NCBI GenBank assembly: GCA_944364615.1
Contig: CALVWF010000002.1
Span: 209,483 to 273,482, forward strand
Source of the DNA: an uncultured Clostridia bacterium
GTDB taxonomy: Bacteria > Bacillota > Clostridia > Christensenellales > CAG-314
Length of the DNA stretch: 64,000 nucleotides
Direction: 5' to 3'
This document shows positions 19,325-27,098 of this stretch, one piece after another; position 1 is the first letter of the stretch; every line of letters starts with the position of its first letter. Both the position numbers and the translations under genes were made by a program. The notes below the pieces were generated by a model that worked only from the letters and a program-made list of their open reading frames with translations, was not told the DNA's origin and ran no database searches.

Positions 19325-19873
19325 ATGTCACAATTATTGATGTTTCTGGACGCCTGGACAAGTTTTGTAAGGCTGTTCAGCGAGATGAACGTCATTGTAG
19401 CAGTGTTGTTTATACTGGGCTTGGTGATGTGCGTCGTGGAAATTTTTATGCCAGGGTTCGGCGTGTTCGGCATAGGCGGTCTTGTGTGTATGGCGCTTGC
19501 TATCATACTGCGTATGACAGACAACGGCGACGGATGGATGTTACTGTATATGTTGCTCATCACCGCAATTGTGTGCATAGTTTGCTTTTTTGTGCTTTCA
19601 AATATTGCCAACAAAGGCAAATTCGGCAAAAACAGTATATTCAATGTGGAATCGAGCGTTCCGGTAACACGCACCGAAGGTACAGGCGATTTCGAAAGTC
19701 TTGTCGGTCAGCAGGGCGTGACGATAAACGATCTTCGTCCTGTAGGACAGGCACGTATCGGCAATACGGTTGTTGAAGTCATGTCCGCCAACGGTTTTAT
19801 AGAAGCGGGCAACAAAGTAAAGGTCATAAAGGTGGAAGGCAACGTCGTTACCGTCCAGGCGGTAAAGAAATAA
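19325..19873 (+). CDS. NfeD-like membrane protein
   Basis: The 182-residue protein has three to four hydrophobic helices (about 20-95), including the family signature VVEIFMPGFGVFGIGG, then a C-terminal soluble beta-barrel of the OB-fold NfeD type (LVGQQGVTINDLRPVGQARIGN..VEVMSANGFIEAGNKVKVIKVEGNVVTVQ). NfeD proteins partner with flotillins in membrane microdomains, and the next gene is indeed floA. It lacks the ClpP-class protease domain of long NfeD forms. Ribosome site AAGGAG precedes ATG 19325. Confidence 0.9.
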   Translation: MSQLLMFLDAWTSFVRLFSEMNVIVAVLFILGLVMCVVEIFMPGFGVFGIGGLVCMALAIILRMTDNGDGWMLLYMLLITAIVCIVCFFVLSNIANKGKFGKNSIFNVESSVPVTRTEGTGDFESLVGQQGVTINDLRPVGQARIGNTVVEVMSANGFIEAGNKVKVIKVEGNVVTVQAVKK

Positions 19874-19954
19874 TCTGCAACCGAAACTCAAATGGCACAA
19901 GCACAGTTTGCTGTGCAAAAATATTACTTATTCCTAAAATTACAGGAGGGGAAA

Positions 19955-20974
19955 ATGAATTATTTAATGGCATTTGCAGGTACGGGACTTGATCCTGTAT
20001 GGTATCTGGTAATTGCTGTAGCGGTAGTATTTCTTGTAGTATTGATATTCCTGCCGTTGGGAACGTGGTTTACCGCCCTTATCAGTAAGGCGCACGTAAG
20101 TATGTCCCGTCTTATCGGTATGAAGTTGCGTCGTATACGCTACAAGAAACTGGTTGACGTTTATATCCGTGCTAAAAAAGCAGGTCTCGATATCGATATT
20201 GCGGAACTGGAATCGCACGTAATGGCAGGCGGTAACGTCTCCAACGTGGTAAACGCACTCATATCCGCACACAGCGCAAACATTACGCTGACGTTGCAGG
20301 CGGCTAAGGCAATCGACCTTGCCGGACGTGACGTGCTCAATGCGGTAAAGGTGTCCGTCAATCCTACGGTGATTGAAACTCCCATCATTTCCGCCATTGC
20401 CAAAAACGGTATCGAACTGAGGGTAAAGGCTCGTGTTACGGTGAGAGCCAATATCGGAAGACTTATCGGCGGTGCGGGTGAAGAGACAATTATTGCCCGT
20501 GTAGGCGAAGGTATCGTCACCACGGTAGGTTCATCGGAAACGCACAAGGAAGTGCTGGAAAATCCCGACACCATTTCCAAGACGGTGTTGCGTAAGGGAC
20601 TTGATGCAGGTACCGCATTTGAAATTCTGTCTATAGACATTGCCGACGTGGACGTAGGTCGCAACATCGGCGCACAGTTACAGATGGATCAGGCGGAAGC
20701 GGACAAGCGTATCGCTCAGGCAAATGCGGAAGAACGTCGTGCAATGGCTGTTGCCAAGGAACAGGAAATGCGTGCTTATACCCAGGAAATGCGTGCAAAG
20801 GTAGTGGAAGCGGAAGCGGAAGTGCCTCGCGCAATGGCGGAAGCATTCCGCAACGGTCGTTTGGGCGTTATGGATTACTACAATATGCAAAACATTCAGG
20901 CTGACACTGCAATGAGAAACGCTATTTCCGGTAATTCCGCAACGGAAGACAAGAAGGAAAACAAGAAAAAGTAA
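19955..20974 (+). CDS. floA: Flotillin-like protein FloA
   Basis: The 339-residue protein has one N-terminal membrane-embedded hairpin (about 14-40), a PHB/SPFH domain ([43 protein letters not shown]), and an Ala/Glu-rich coiled coil (about 235-300) with [29 protein letters not shown]. FloA scaffolds functional membrane microdomains. The order nfeD-floA-small membrane gene parallels yqeZ-yqfA-yqfB. ATG 19955 is used because AGGAGGGG is 4-6 nt upstream. An in-frame ATG at 19892 has no ribosome site. Confidence 0.94.
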   Translation: MNYLMAFAGTGLDPVWYLVIAVAVVFLVVLIFLPLGTWFTALISKAHVSMSRLIGMKLRRIRYKKLVDVYIRAKKAGLDIDIAELESHVMAGGNVSNVVNALISAHSANITLTLQAAKAIDLAGRDVLNAVKVSVNPTVIETPIISAIAKNGIELRVKARVTVRANIGRLIGGAGEETIIARVGEGIVTTVGSSETHKEVLENPDTISKTVLRKGLDAGTAFEILSIDIADVDVGRNIGAQLQMDQAEADKRIAQANAEERRAMAVAKEQEMRAYTQEMRAKVVEAEAEVPRAMAEAFRNGRLGVMDYYNMQNIQADTAMRNAISGNSATEDKKENKKK

Positions 20975-20987
20975 CAACTACTGACAG

Positions 20988-21014
20988 GTGCGCGGCGGCA
21001 CAACCGCCGTGCAC
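20988..21014 (+). other. Strong intercistronic hairpin without a U-tract
   Basis: An 11-bp GC-rich stem (20988-20998 with 21004-21014, one G-T pair) and a 5-nt loop lie between floA and the next gene. The lack of a T run argues against termination. It may protect the floA mRNA 3' end or tune expression of the downstream gene. Confidence 0.5.
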
Positions 21015-21034
21015 TCGTTAAGGCAGGTGATTAA

Positions 21035-21439
21035 ATGAATTTTTTTGCAGTTGTTGACAATATCGGAGGAATACTCGGTGCCGTTGTGCTTTTGTCGTTT
21101 GTAGTTGTTGCTGTAATTGTAATTGCTTACGGCAAACAAAAAGAAGCGCAAAAGCGTGCCGAGTCGGCAGACATTTCTTCCGACGTCCTGAAAAAGAACA
21201 AGAAAGATCTGTCCGACAGGCTTAAAAATTACAAGGACAGCAAGCATTCTTCGCAACACGATTTTAAAGAAAGCGTACAGACTTACGGTGAAGACGAGGA
21301 TGACTCCGTTAAGGAAGGTCAGCCTTTGATCTCCCTTGCGGATTTCGACGAGGAAGACCGTTCGGAGTTGGTAAAGGCGATGGTGCTTGGCGAAATTCTT
21401 GCTCAGCCCAAATGCAAGACGCTTTATCGCAAAAAGTAA
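21035..21439 (+). CDS. Small membrane-anchored protein downstream of floA, unknown function
   Basis: The 134-residue product has one N-terminal transmembrane helix (about 10-33, GILGAVVLLSFVVVAVIVIAYG). A strongly charged Lys/Glu/Asp-rich cytoplasmic linker and a C-terminal acidic segment ending in a conserved-looking SELVKAMVLGEILAQPKCKTLYRKK follow. I do not recognise a family. Its position as third gene after nfeD-floA, with a GGCAGGTG ribosome site, suggests a microdomain accessory role. This is inferred from context only. Confidence 0.75.
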   Translation: MNFFAVVDNIGGILGAVVLLSFVVVAVIVIAYGKQKEAQKRAESADISSDVLKKNKKDLSDRLKNYKDSKHSSQHDFKESVQTYGEDEDDSVKEGQPLISLADFDEEDRSELVKAMVLGEILAQPKCKTLYRKK

Positions 21440-21456
21440 TTCTGCATTAAGTTGAT

Positions 21457-21491
21457 GTCAACCGTGTCTCAGGATGCGGTTGACTTTTTTT
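21457..21491 (+). terminator. Terminator of the nfeD-floA operon
   Basis: An 8-bp stem, GTCAACCG (21457-21464) with CGGTTGAC (21477-21484), encloses a 12-nt loop and is followed by seven T. A second, T-less palindrome ACCGCTTA...TAAGCGGT lies at 21563-21586. Confidence 0.8.
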
Positions 21492-21657
21492 GCATTCGGA
21501 CGTCTGAAACTTTTGAGAACGACATTCGAAAAACATCCGCAACGAAATAAAACTTTACCAAAACCGCTTATATTGTTTTAAGCGGTAAATACAATGGCTG
21601 TGTGTAAAACAGGTTTTGTAAAATTGTGTAAAAAGATGTCGGTTTACATCAAATTGT

Positions 21658-21686
21658 TTGACTTGAATCGGTAAATATAATATATT
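21658..21686 (+). promoter_or_regulatory. Promoter of the [FeFe]-hydrogenase-like gene
   Basis: TTGACT (21658-21663) and TATATT (21681-21686) are spaced by 17 nt. An overlapping TATAAT at 21676-21681 is too close to the -35 box. The leader is about 33 nt. Confidence 0.5.
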
Positions 21687-21725
21687 ATTGAGTAGAATTA
21701 CAATTAAACAAAGGGTGGATTGCGT

Positions 21726-23168
21726 ATGGCGGACAACAGAGTGTTTGACACACATGTACAGGGAATAAAATACAAGGCGGTCAGAGAAATCATAAAGGCT
21801 TACGACGAAAACCGTATGGAAACAGCCTATATCGACATTCCGAAGATAGCATTGCCGGGACCTAAGGGAACGCTCAGGTGCTGTATTTATAAGGAAAGAG
21901 CGATATTTCAGGACAGACTGCGCGTCGTACGGGAAAAAGTAACCGCCGACACAAAGAGCATTGTGGAAGTAATCGACATTGCCTGTGACGAATGTCCAGT
22001 GGACGGAATGCTTGTTACGACGGCATGCCGAGGTTGTCTTTCGCACAGATGTATGGAAGTGTGTCCCAAGGGCGCGATTTCCATTGTGGACAAACATTGC
22101 GTGATTGACAAGGACAAGTGTATCGAATGTGGCAAATGCGTTACTGCTTGTCCCTACGGTGCTATAATAAAACAGCAGCGTCCTTGCGTCGTAAGTTGCA
22201 AGGTAAAGGCAATTTCCGTCAACTCCGACAAAAAGGCGGTTATAAACGAAGACAAATGCGTATCCTGCGGTGCGTGTGTACGGCAATGTCCTTTTGGCGC
22301 AATTCAGGAAAAATCGCTTATTTTGGACTGTCTCGACATACTGTCTGACAGCAAAAAACAAGGTTACAACGTATATGCCGTAGTCGCTCCTTCGATAGCC
22401 AGTCAGTTTGACTACGGTACTACCGAACAGGTAGTGGAAGGCATTATTCACCTGGGATTTCACAGAGTTGTGGAAGCGGCTCTCGGCGCAGATGTCTGTC
22501 TGGATCATGAAGCGCACGAATGGGCGCATAAAGGCAGATTGCTGACCAGTTGCTGTCCCTCTTTCGTGGCGTTTGTGGAAAAGAACTTTCCCGAATTTGC
22601 ACAGTACATCAGCAGTTCGTTAAGTCCCATGGTGGAAACAGCCAAAATCATCAAGACCGCCGATCCCACTGCAAAAACGGTGTTTATAGGACCGTGCGCC
22701 AGCAAAAAACTTGAATGTCGTCTGCCCAAGACGCAAGGACTGATTGACTGCGTCATCAGTTTCGAGGAATTACAGGCGTTTTTCGATGCACGTCAGGTGG
22801 ATATCACGCAATTAAAAGGGGTGCAGTTGAAAGACGCAACCTATTTCGGAAGAATTTTCGCACGCTCGGGCGGTATCAAACAAGGCATTTCCAAAATTGC
22901 CGAAGACAACGGTATCGAAGGACTCAATGCCGTTTCAATGAGCGGTCTGGACGAATGCCGTCTAAATATGCTCAAATTGCGTGCCGGTAAAACGTTGGAC
23001 AATTTCTTTGAAGGAATGGCTTGCACCGGTGGCTGTATTAACGGACCGCTGTGCCTGCATCACGGAGCAACGTCCGCAGCGGCAGTGGAGAAGTACGGCA
23101 AGGATTCTACGCAAAAGGAAATAGCGCAGTCGGTACGTAAGTACGAAAACGGAACTCTTGACGACTGA
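21726..23168 (+). CDS. Monomeric [FeFe] hydrogenase-like protein with ferredoxin domain (group B-like)
   Basis: The 480-residue iron-sulfur protein has Cys-rich [4Fe-4S] motifs in its N-terminal half: ACRGCLSHRCMEVCPKGA, CIECGKCVTACPYGA and CVSCGACVRQCPFGA (about residues 100-195). An H-cluster-type domain follows. The three cysteine loops of that domain are present in variant form: TSCCP (Cys276-Cys277), GPCASKKLEC (Cys324) where classical enzymes have MPCxxKxxE, and MACTGGCINGP (Cys433, Cys437). All four H-cluster cysteines are therefore kept. The length and loops fit group B hydrogenases of Clostridia, often assigned a ferredoxin-linked or sensory role. ATG 21726 follows AAGGGTGG. A TTG six bases earlier is less likely. 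No maturase genes are nearby. Confidence 0.85.
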   Translation: MADNRVFDTHVQGIKYKAVREIIKAYDENRMETAYIDIPKIALPGPKGTLRCCIYKERAIFQDRLRVVREKVTADTKSIVEVIDIACDECPVDGMLVTTACRGCLSHRCMEVCPKGAISIVDKHCVIDKDKCIECGKCVTACPYGAIIKQQRPCVVSCKVKAISVNSDKKAVINEDKCVSCGACVRQCPFGAIQEKSLILDCLDILSDSKKQGYNVYAVVAPSIASQFDYGTTEQVVEGIIHLGFHRVVEAALGADVCLDHEAHEWAHKGRLLTSCCPSFVAFVEKNFPEFAQYISSSLSPMVETAKIIKTADPTAKTVFIGPCASKKLECRLPKTQGLIDCVISFEELQAFFDARQVDITQLKGVQLKDATYFGRIFARSGGIKQGISKIAEDNGIEGLNAVSMSGLDECRLNMLKLRAGKTLDNFFEGMACTGGCINGPLCLHHGATSAAAVEKYGKDSTQKEIAQSVRKYENGTLDD

Positions 23169-23188
23169 TTGCTAACTTTAAGGTAAGC

Positions 23189-23219
23189 AAAAACGCACAT
23201 TAAAAAGTGCGTTTTTTTT
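23189..23219 (+). terminator. Terminator of the hydrogenase-like gene
   Basis: A 10-bp stem (AAAAACGCAC with GTGCGTTTTT, 23189-23198 and 23207-23216) encloses an 8-nt loop and is followed by a T run. Confidence 0.85.
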
Positions 23220-23256
23220 GCAATCCTAAGTAATCTTACTGTACACTTTATATAAA

Positions 23257-23296
23257 GCGCGCTGTACGATTCGGGCAAGACAGCGCGCATTTTATT
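23257..23296. terminator. Second GC-rich hairpin, possible backup terminator
   Basis: The perfect 9-bp stem GCGCGCTGT (23257-23265) with ACAGCGCGC (23280-23288) has a 14-nt loop and is followed by ATTTTATTT. Confidence 0.55.
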
Positions 23297-23396
23297 TGAC
23301 TTTACAAATTGTGTGTTATAAAATACATTAAAACAATAAACTGTTCGGCGTTAAGTATACACTATAGAAATTATCACTGCTACAAAGAGGGGTTAT

Positions 23397-23960
23397 ATGA
23401 ATATTACCGAAACAATACTTACTACAGTTTTGATAACGTTGATTTTGCCTGTTGTTTTTTCGCTCTTTTGGTTTTTTAAGTTACGTTCCGAAAAGGACAT
23501 CTCGTCCGATGAAGTCATTCGCACTCGCCCTCCCAAAATACTTTCCGGATTTTTTCTCGGATTTGGCTTAATAGTGCTTTTGGGCGGTATAGGTATGATC
23601 GTTTACAGTTGCATTACTGACAGTAAGAATACCACTTTTGGGACGGTCGTCATGATGTCGGTGTTTGTCGCTTTATTTTCGGCGATAGGATTTTTCGCAT
23701 ACGCATATTATCGTTTTAACTATGTAGTCGCCGACACAAACGGAATACTGGTATATCGACTTTTCCGCAAAAAGAGATATTATACTTACAGTAAAATCGG
23801 CAGTTTTCAGGATACGACTAATCTCGGTATGTTGGGCGGTCTTAAAGGTTACGATAAAAACAATTCTCAAATTTTCGCAATAGAGGCAGTACACATCGGC
23901 GTTTCTGCCGTTGCCGAACGATTGCGTGAAAAGGGAATTTCGGAAATATTTAAAAGATAA
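23397..23960 (+). CDS. Membrane protein of unknown function with three helices
   Basis: The 187-residue product has three hydrophobic segments (about 6-26, 48-71 and 82-104). A C-terminal cytoplasmic region (NYVVADTNGILVYRLFRKKRYYTYSKIGSFQDTT) has the beta-strand rhythm of a bacterial PH-like domain, as in proteins with a membrane pair followed by bPH. I do not recognise a named family. GAGGGG lies 6 nt before ATG 23397. It is a single gene flanked by terminators. Confidence 0.75.
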   Translation: MNITETILTTVLITLILPVVFSLFWFFKLRSEKDISSDEVIRTRPPKILSGFFLGFGLIVLLGGIGMIVYSCITDSKNTTFGTVVMMSVFVALFSAIGFFAYAYYRFNYVVADTNGILVYRLFRKKRYYTYSKIGSFQDTTNLGMLGGLKGYDKNNSQIFAIEAVHIGVSAVAERLREKGISEIFKR

Positions 23961-23998
23961 TTGACTTCGAACAAGGCGTGTATAAATTATCGGAAATC

Positions 23999-24035
23999 AA
24001 ACGAGCGAAGTATTTGCAAATCTTCGCTCGTTTTT
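23999..24035 (+). terminator. Terminator after the membrane protein gene
   Basis: A perfect 12-bp stem (AAACGAGCGAAG with CTTCGCTCGTTT, 23999-24010 and 24022-24033) encloses an 11-nt loop and is followed by T residues. Confidence 0.9.
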
Positions 24036-24380
24036 AATACTCATGCGAAGTTTTTTCAGCATGCTCTATTAAAGTATTTTACCAATTCGTACAAGACGTT
24101 TAATACCGAGCGGTGTAAAACAGAGTTTTACTGTGTATTTTAATTTGTGCGGACACTAAACGGCTCATTGTCATGTGTGTTTTCCCTTGTGGACAAGTAA
24201 AGACAGGTTTGCCGTCCGTCTTGCGCATACGATTGAATATACACAAACGCAGTCGCTGAACAGCGTGGAGCAAAGACGGCAAGCGTGACCATCAAGTCGC
24301 CCTTCAATCGGCAGGCTATATGTGCGAAAAGAGTGCCGAAGACTTTCTTTTACGGCAAAATTTACTTTTTTGCGGTGGCG
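24036..24380. other. Intergenic region with nothing recognised
   Basis: About 345 bp lie between two convergent terminators. Short open frames lack ribosome sites. I looked for SRP RNA, 6S RNA, RNase P and tmRNA signature sequences and did not see them. Confidence 0.4.
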
Positions 24381-24432
24381 TACAATAAAGAACAGGTAAA
24401 AGCAATTTCAAACACTTTGCTTTTACCTGTTC
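24381..24432 (-). terminator. Terminator of the HU/tRNA-Arg transcript
   Basis: A perfect 16-bp inverted repeat (24390-24405 with 24417-24432) has an 11-nt loop. On the minus strand it is followed by TTTATT. It lies 25 nt beyond the tRNA 3' end. Confidence 0.82.
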
Positions 24433-24457
24433 ACAATACAGAATCTCTGTCCGCGTC

Positions 24458-24534
24458 TGGCGCACCCGATTGGATTCGAACCAACGACACCAGGCGTCGG
24501 AGGCCTGTGCTCTATCCATCTGAGCTACGGGTGC
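24458..24534 (-). tRNA. tRNA-Arg, anticodon CCG (CCA encoded)
   Basis: The minus strand folds into a full 77-nt cloverleaf. The acceptor is GCACCCG/CGGGTGC with discriminator G and encoded CCA (24458-24460). The D-arm is GCTC..GAGC, and the anticodon arm CAGGC-CTCCGAC-GCCTG gives anticodon CCG. The T-arm is GTTGG-TTCGAAT-CCAAT. It reads the rare Arg codon CGG. It lies 67 nt downstream of HU on the same strand and before a shared terminator, so it is probably processed from a HU-tRNA transcript. Confidence 0.97.
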
Positions 24535-24601
24535 ATGTGTTTATAATTATATCAAACAATACACCCTTTGTAAAACCTATTCGGCAAATTTTACGCAATA
24601 A

Positions 24602-24883
24602 TTATCTTGTGGCGTTTACTGCTTCTTCTACGGGTTTGCCCGCTTTGAAAAATACAACCTTTTTGGAAGGAATTGTCATCTTTTTGCCGCTGGACGGATT
24701 TGTTCCCTGCTTTTCTTTTCTGTGTTTGACTTTAAAAGAACCGAATCCCGTAATGGTAACGTCGTCGCCGTTCTTCAAAGCGTAGGTGATTGCGTCAAGA
24801 ATGGCCGACAGATGTTTTTGCGTTTCGGACGTAGTTGCGCCTGTAATTTGTCTTGCATAGTTAACAAGTTGATTTTTGTTCAT
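24602..24883 (-). CDS. hup: HU family DNA-binding protein
   Basis: This 93-residue nucleoid protein starts MNKNQLVNYARQITGATTSE. It has the DNA-bending arm (FGSFKVKHRKEKQGTNPSSGKKMTIPSKKVVFFKAGK), whose GTNPSSGKKMTIP corresponds to the RNPQTGEEIxIP signature. It compacts DNA as a homodimer. AAAAGGAG lies 6 nt before the ATG at 24883. It is divergent from rubrerythrin. Confidence 0.96.
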   Translation of the reverse strand: MNKNQLVNYARQITGATTSETQKHLSAILDAITYALKNGDDVTITGFGSFKVKHRKEKQGTNPSSGKKMTIPSKKVVFFKAGKPVEEAVNATR

Positions 24884-24998
24884 AATTATCTCCTTTTAAA
24901 AGTGTTTGATATAATTATGGCAGGTTTTATTTTTTACTATACATGGCATAATAAATACAGATTTACAATTTGTTTGTGTGACTGAGTTACTTTACCTG

Positions 24999-25026
24999 TT
25001 GACAAAACAATTAAATATGTTAAAAT
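24999..25026 (+). promoter_or_regulatory. Promoter of rubrerythrin
   Basis: TTGACA (24999-25004) and TAAAAT (25021-25026) are separated by 16 nt. The leader is about 22 nt, with AAGGAGG before ATG 25055. I see no clear PerR box overlapping it. Confidence 0.7.
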
Positions 25027-25054
25027 AAAATTACCAAACAAGGAGGCATCTACA

Positions 25055-25588
25055 ATGCAACTGAAAGGAAGTAAAACAGAACAAAATCTTATGTCAGCGT
25101 TTTCCGGCGAAAGCCAGGCAAGAAATAAGTACGATTACTATGCGTCAAAAGCCAAGAAAGAAGGCTACGAGCAGATCGCCGCAATTTTCCAGGAAACCGC
25201 TCTTAACGAAAAAGAACATGCTAAATTGTGGTTCAAACTTTTCCACGGCATTGAAGGAACAATGGAAAACCTTCTTGACGCTGCTGCGGGCGAAAACTAC
25301 GAATGGACGGATATGTACAAACAGTTTGCCGAAGTTGCGGACGAAGAAGGATTTCACGACATTGCGGCAAAGTTCCGCGCGGTAGGCGAAGTGGAAAAAC
25401 ATCACGAGGAACGTTACCGCAAACTTGCCGAAAACGTTAAAAACGGCGAAGTGTTTGAAAAAGCGGAGGAAACAGTTTGGATATGCCGTAACTGCGGACA
25501 CATTCACATCGGCAAGAAGGCACCTACGGAATGTCCCGTATGCAATCATCCTCAGGCTTATTTCGAACTGAGAAAAGTAAACTACTGA
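25055..25588 (+). CDS. rbr: Rubrerythrin
   Basis: The 177-residue protein has a ferritin-like four-helix di-iron domain (about 1-140) with the Glu/ExxH ligands in [24 protein letters not shown] and [13 protein letters not shown]-terminal rubredoxin domain ([23 protein letters not shown]) follows. It reduces hydrogen peroxide in the cytoplasm of anaerobes, using electrons from rubredoxin or NADH systems. Complete and of normal length for the single-rubredoxin form. Confidence 0.96.
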   Translation: MQLKGSKTEQNLMSAFSGESQARNKYDYYASKAKKEGYEQIAAIFQETALNEKEHAKLWFKLFHGIEGTMENLLDAAAGENYEWTDMYKQFAEVADEEGFHDIAAKFRAVGEVEKHHEERYRKLAENVKNGEVFEKAEETVWICRNCGHIHIGKKAPTECPVCNHPQAYFELRKVNY

Positions 25589-25595
25589 CAACAGT

Positions 25596-25640
25596 CACGC
25601 ATACAGGACTCGAACCTGTTTGCAATGTCTTACATTACAA
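25596..25640 (-). other. Degenerate tRNA 3'-half-like sequence
   Basis: On the minus strand ACAGG-TTCGAGT-CCTGT (25603-25619) is a perfect tRNA T-arm with a canonical loop. A TTGTAATGT/ACATTGCAA hairpin precedes it and an acceptor-like ATGCGTG follows. No matching 5' acceptor strand CACGCAT is found upstream and there is no CCA, so this is not a functional tRNA. It may be a tRNA fossil or a former attachment site. Confidence 0.45.
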
Positions 25641-25657
25641 TTTTAAACACTGATTTT

Positions 25658-25692
25658 AAGACCGAACGGGTAAAAGCCTGTTCGGTCTTTTT
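25658..25692 (+). terminator. Terminator of rubrerythrin
   Basis: A 13-bp stem (AAGACCGAACGGG with CCTGTTCGGTCTT, one G-T pair) encloses a 6-nt loop and is followed by T residues. Confidence 0.85.
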
Positions 25693-25804
25693 CGTTGCAA
25701 GGCAATAGGACGGAAAACACATTGAAATTGACTTTGCGCGTTTAAAACACAAACTTAGACTGTGCAATACGTTTGTACAATTGTTGTCAATTAACAGTGT
25801 ACAA

Positions 25805-25833
25805 TTGACTTTTATGTAAATAAGTGGTAAATT
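25805..25833 (+). promoter_or_regulatory. Promoter placed directly against the CYTH gene
   Basis: TTGACT (25805-25810) and TAAATT (25828-25833) are spaced by 17 nt, with a TGG extended -10. Only 7 nt separate the -10 from ATG 25841, so transcription would start at or next to the start codon. Confidence 0.65.
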
Positions 25834-25840
25834 TAAAGAT

Positions 25841-26425
25841 ATGAAAAATATAGAACAGGAACTCAAACTGTCACTTACGAAACGCGAATACAACATTCTG
25901 CACTCATTGGGAAATGGCGAAGACGTAACACAGGAAAACTTTTACTACTATTACGACAATATGCCGTTGACAACGATGGTAAGGGTGCGCAGGAAACAGG
26001 ATAAATACACTTTGTGTTTCAAAAGCGCAATTTCATCACGAGATTCAGTCGCGGTCAACCGTGAAATTGAATGTGAAATTACCAAAGGTCTTGCCGACAG
26101 TTTCGAAGAAAAAGGAATTACCCAGCAACAACTCAGTATGATGCTGGGTATTGTGATGCCGCAGCCGTTGCGTTGCATAGGCAGTCTTATTACAAATCGG
26201 AAGATAATCAGTATCAACGGACTAAATGCCGAACTGGACTGCAACAACTATCTCGGCGTGACCGACTACGAGTTGGAGTGCGAATGCGACGATGTTTCCA
26301 GATTGGAAAGTCTTAAACATTTTCTCGAATACAATTACGGCATTACCGCAAAACCGTCCGAACCTAAGAGCAAGCGGTTTGCGGACAGACTTGCCGGTAT
26401 TCCGATGCTGTTAGAGGATGTTTGA
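25841..26425 (+). CDS. CYTH domain protein (triphosphate tunnel metalloenzyme)
   Basis: The 194-residue protein has the CYTH entry motif EQELKL (an ExExK variant, residues 5-10). Alternating charged strands MVRVRRKQDKYTLCFKS and REIECEITK follow, with C-terminal ELDCNNYLGVTDYELECE. These line the eight-stranded tunnel that binds triphosphate and metal ions. Bacterial members act as tripolyphosphatases, adenylate cyclases or (p)ppGpp-related enzymes. The substrate is not deducible. There is no Shine-Dalgarno before ATG 25841, and the promoter -10 is 7 nt upstream, so the mRNA may be leaderless. It is first in an apparent CYTH-HAD-ClC operon. Confidence 0.85.
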   Translation: MKNIEQELKLSLTKREYNILHSLGNGEDVTQENFYYYYDNMPLTTMVRVRRKQDKYTLCFKSAISSRDSVAVNREIECEITKGLADSFEEKGITQQQLSMMLGIVMPQPLRCIGSLITNRKIISINGLNAELDCNNYLGVTDYELECECDDVSRLESLKHFLEYNYGITAKPSEPKSKRFADRLAGIPMLLEDV

Positions 26426-26426
26426 A

Positions 26427-27098
26427 ATGAAAAGTAAAGCAGGCAGTAAATACAGATATATTATTTTTGATTTTGACGGAACTATAAACAATACTGCGCC
26501 GGGAATAGTGGCTACATTTAAGCGAGTGCTCGACATGTACCGCGTGGACTATTCCGATGTGGATTTTAACAAGCACATCGGACCGCCGTTGGAGTACAGT
26601 TTTAAGGAACTGGTCGGAGGCGACAGATGGCGGGAAGCGTTGGAAACGTACCGCAGGATATTCGAAGAAACGAACGCCGTCCGCAACAGTTTTTTGTACG
26701 ACGGTATTGTAGACACATTGAAAAAACTTTATGACGAAGGGTTTGTGCTGTCTGTGGCAACCAGCAAGTATGAACCCTTTGCATTGCAGTCTTTGGAAAT
26801 GCTTGGGATTTCCGGTTACTTCAGTTGTCTTTACGGCCAGACGGAAAAAAGGGGTTTTAAAGACGAGATTCTGCGTCAACTCATAGGCGACAACGGTTGG
26901 AATAAATCGCAGTGTCTTATGATAGGCGACACCTGCTACGACGTCAACGGAGCAAGGGCAAACGGAATAGACGTTATGGCGGTGACCTACGGGTTTGAAA
27001 AAGCAGACAAACTGGAAGAGGCAAAACCCGACTATATCGCTCACAGTACAAAAGATATCGTAACTATATTAGTGGAGGAAGAAGATGAAAAAAAGTAA
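26427..27098 (+). CDS. HAD superfamily hydrolase (phosphoglycolate phosphatase-like)
   Basis: The 223-residue protein has the HAD motifs: I FDFDGTINNT (nucleophile and general-acid Asp pair), II VATSK, III lysine in GFKDEILRQ, IV MIGDTCYDVNGARANG. The four-helix C1 cap between motifs I and II places it with the Gph/PPaX type phosphatases. I prefer ATG 26427, directly after the CYTH stop, because TAGAGGA (26411-26417) is 9 nt away. An in-frame ATG at 26418 overlaps that ribosome site. It overlaps the ClC gene by 14 nt. Confidence 0.88.
   Translation: MKSKAGSKYRYIIFDFDGTINNTAPGIVATFKRVLDMYRVDYSDVDFNKHIGPPLEYSFKELVGGDRWREALETYRRIFEETNAVRNSFLYDGIVDTLKKLYDEGFVLSVATSKYEPFALQSLEMLGISGYFSCLYGQTEKRGFKDEILRQLIGDNGWNKSQCLMIGDTCYDVNGARANGIDVMAVTYGFEKADKLEEAKPDYIAHSTKDIVTILVEEEDEKK

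Noticed and set aside
24209..24282. 8-bp inverted repeat TTGCCGTC...GACGGCAA
   Set aside because: The arms are short and separated by 58 nt. This is expected by chance in such a window.
24285..24785. Plus-strand 166-codon frame across the tRNA-Arg and HU region
   Set aside because: It reads through a tRNA gene and the antisense of HU. Its [23 protein letters not shown] sequence is the known artefact of antisense tRNA.
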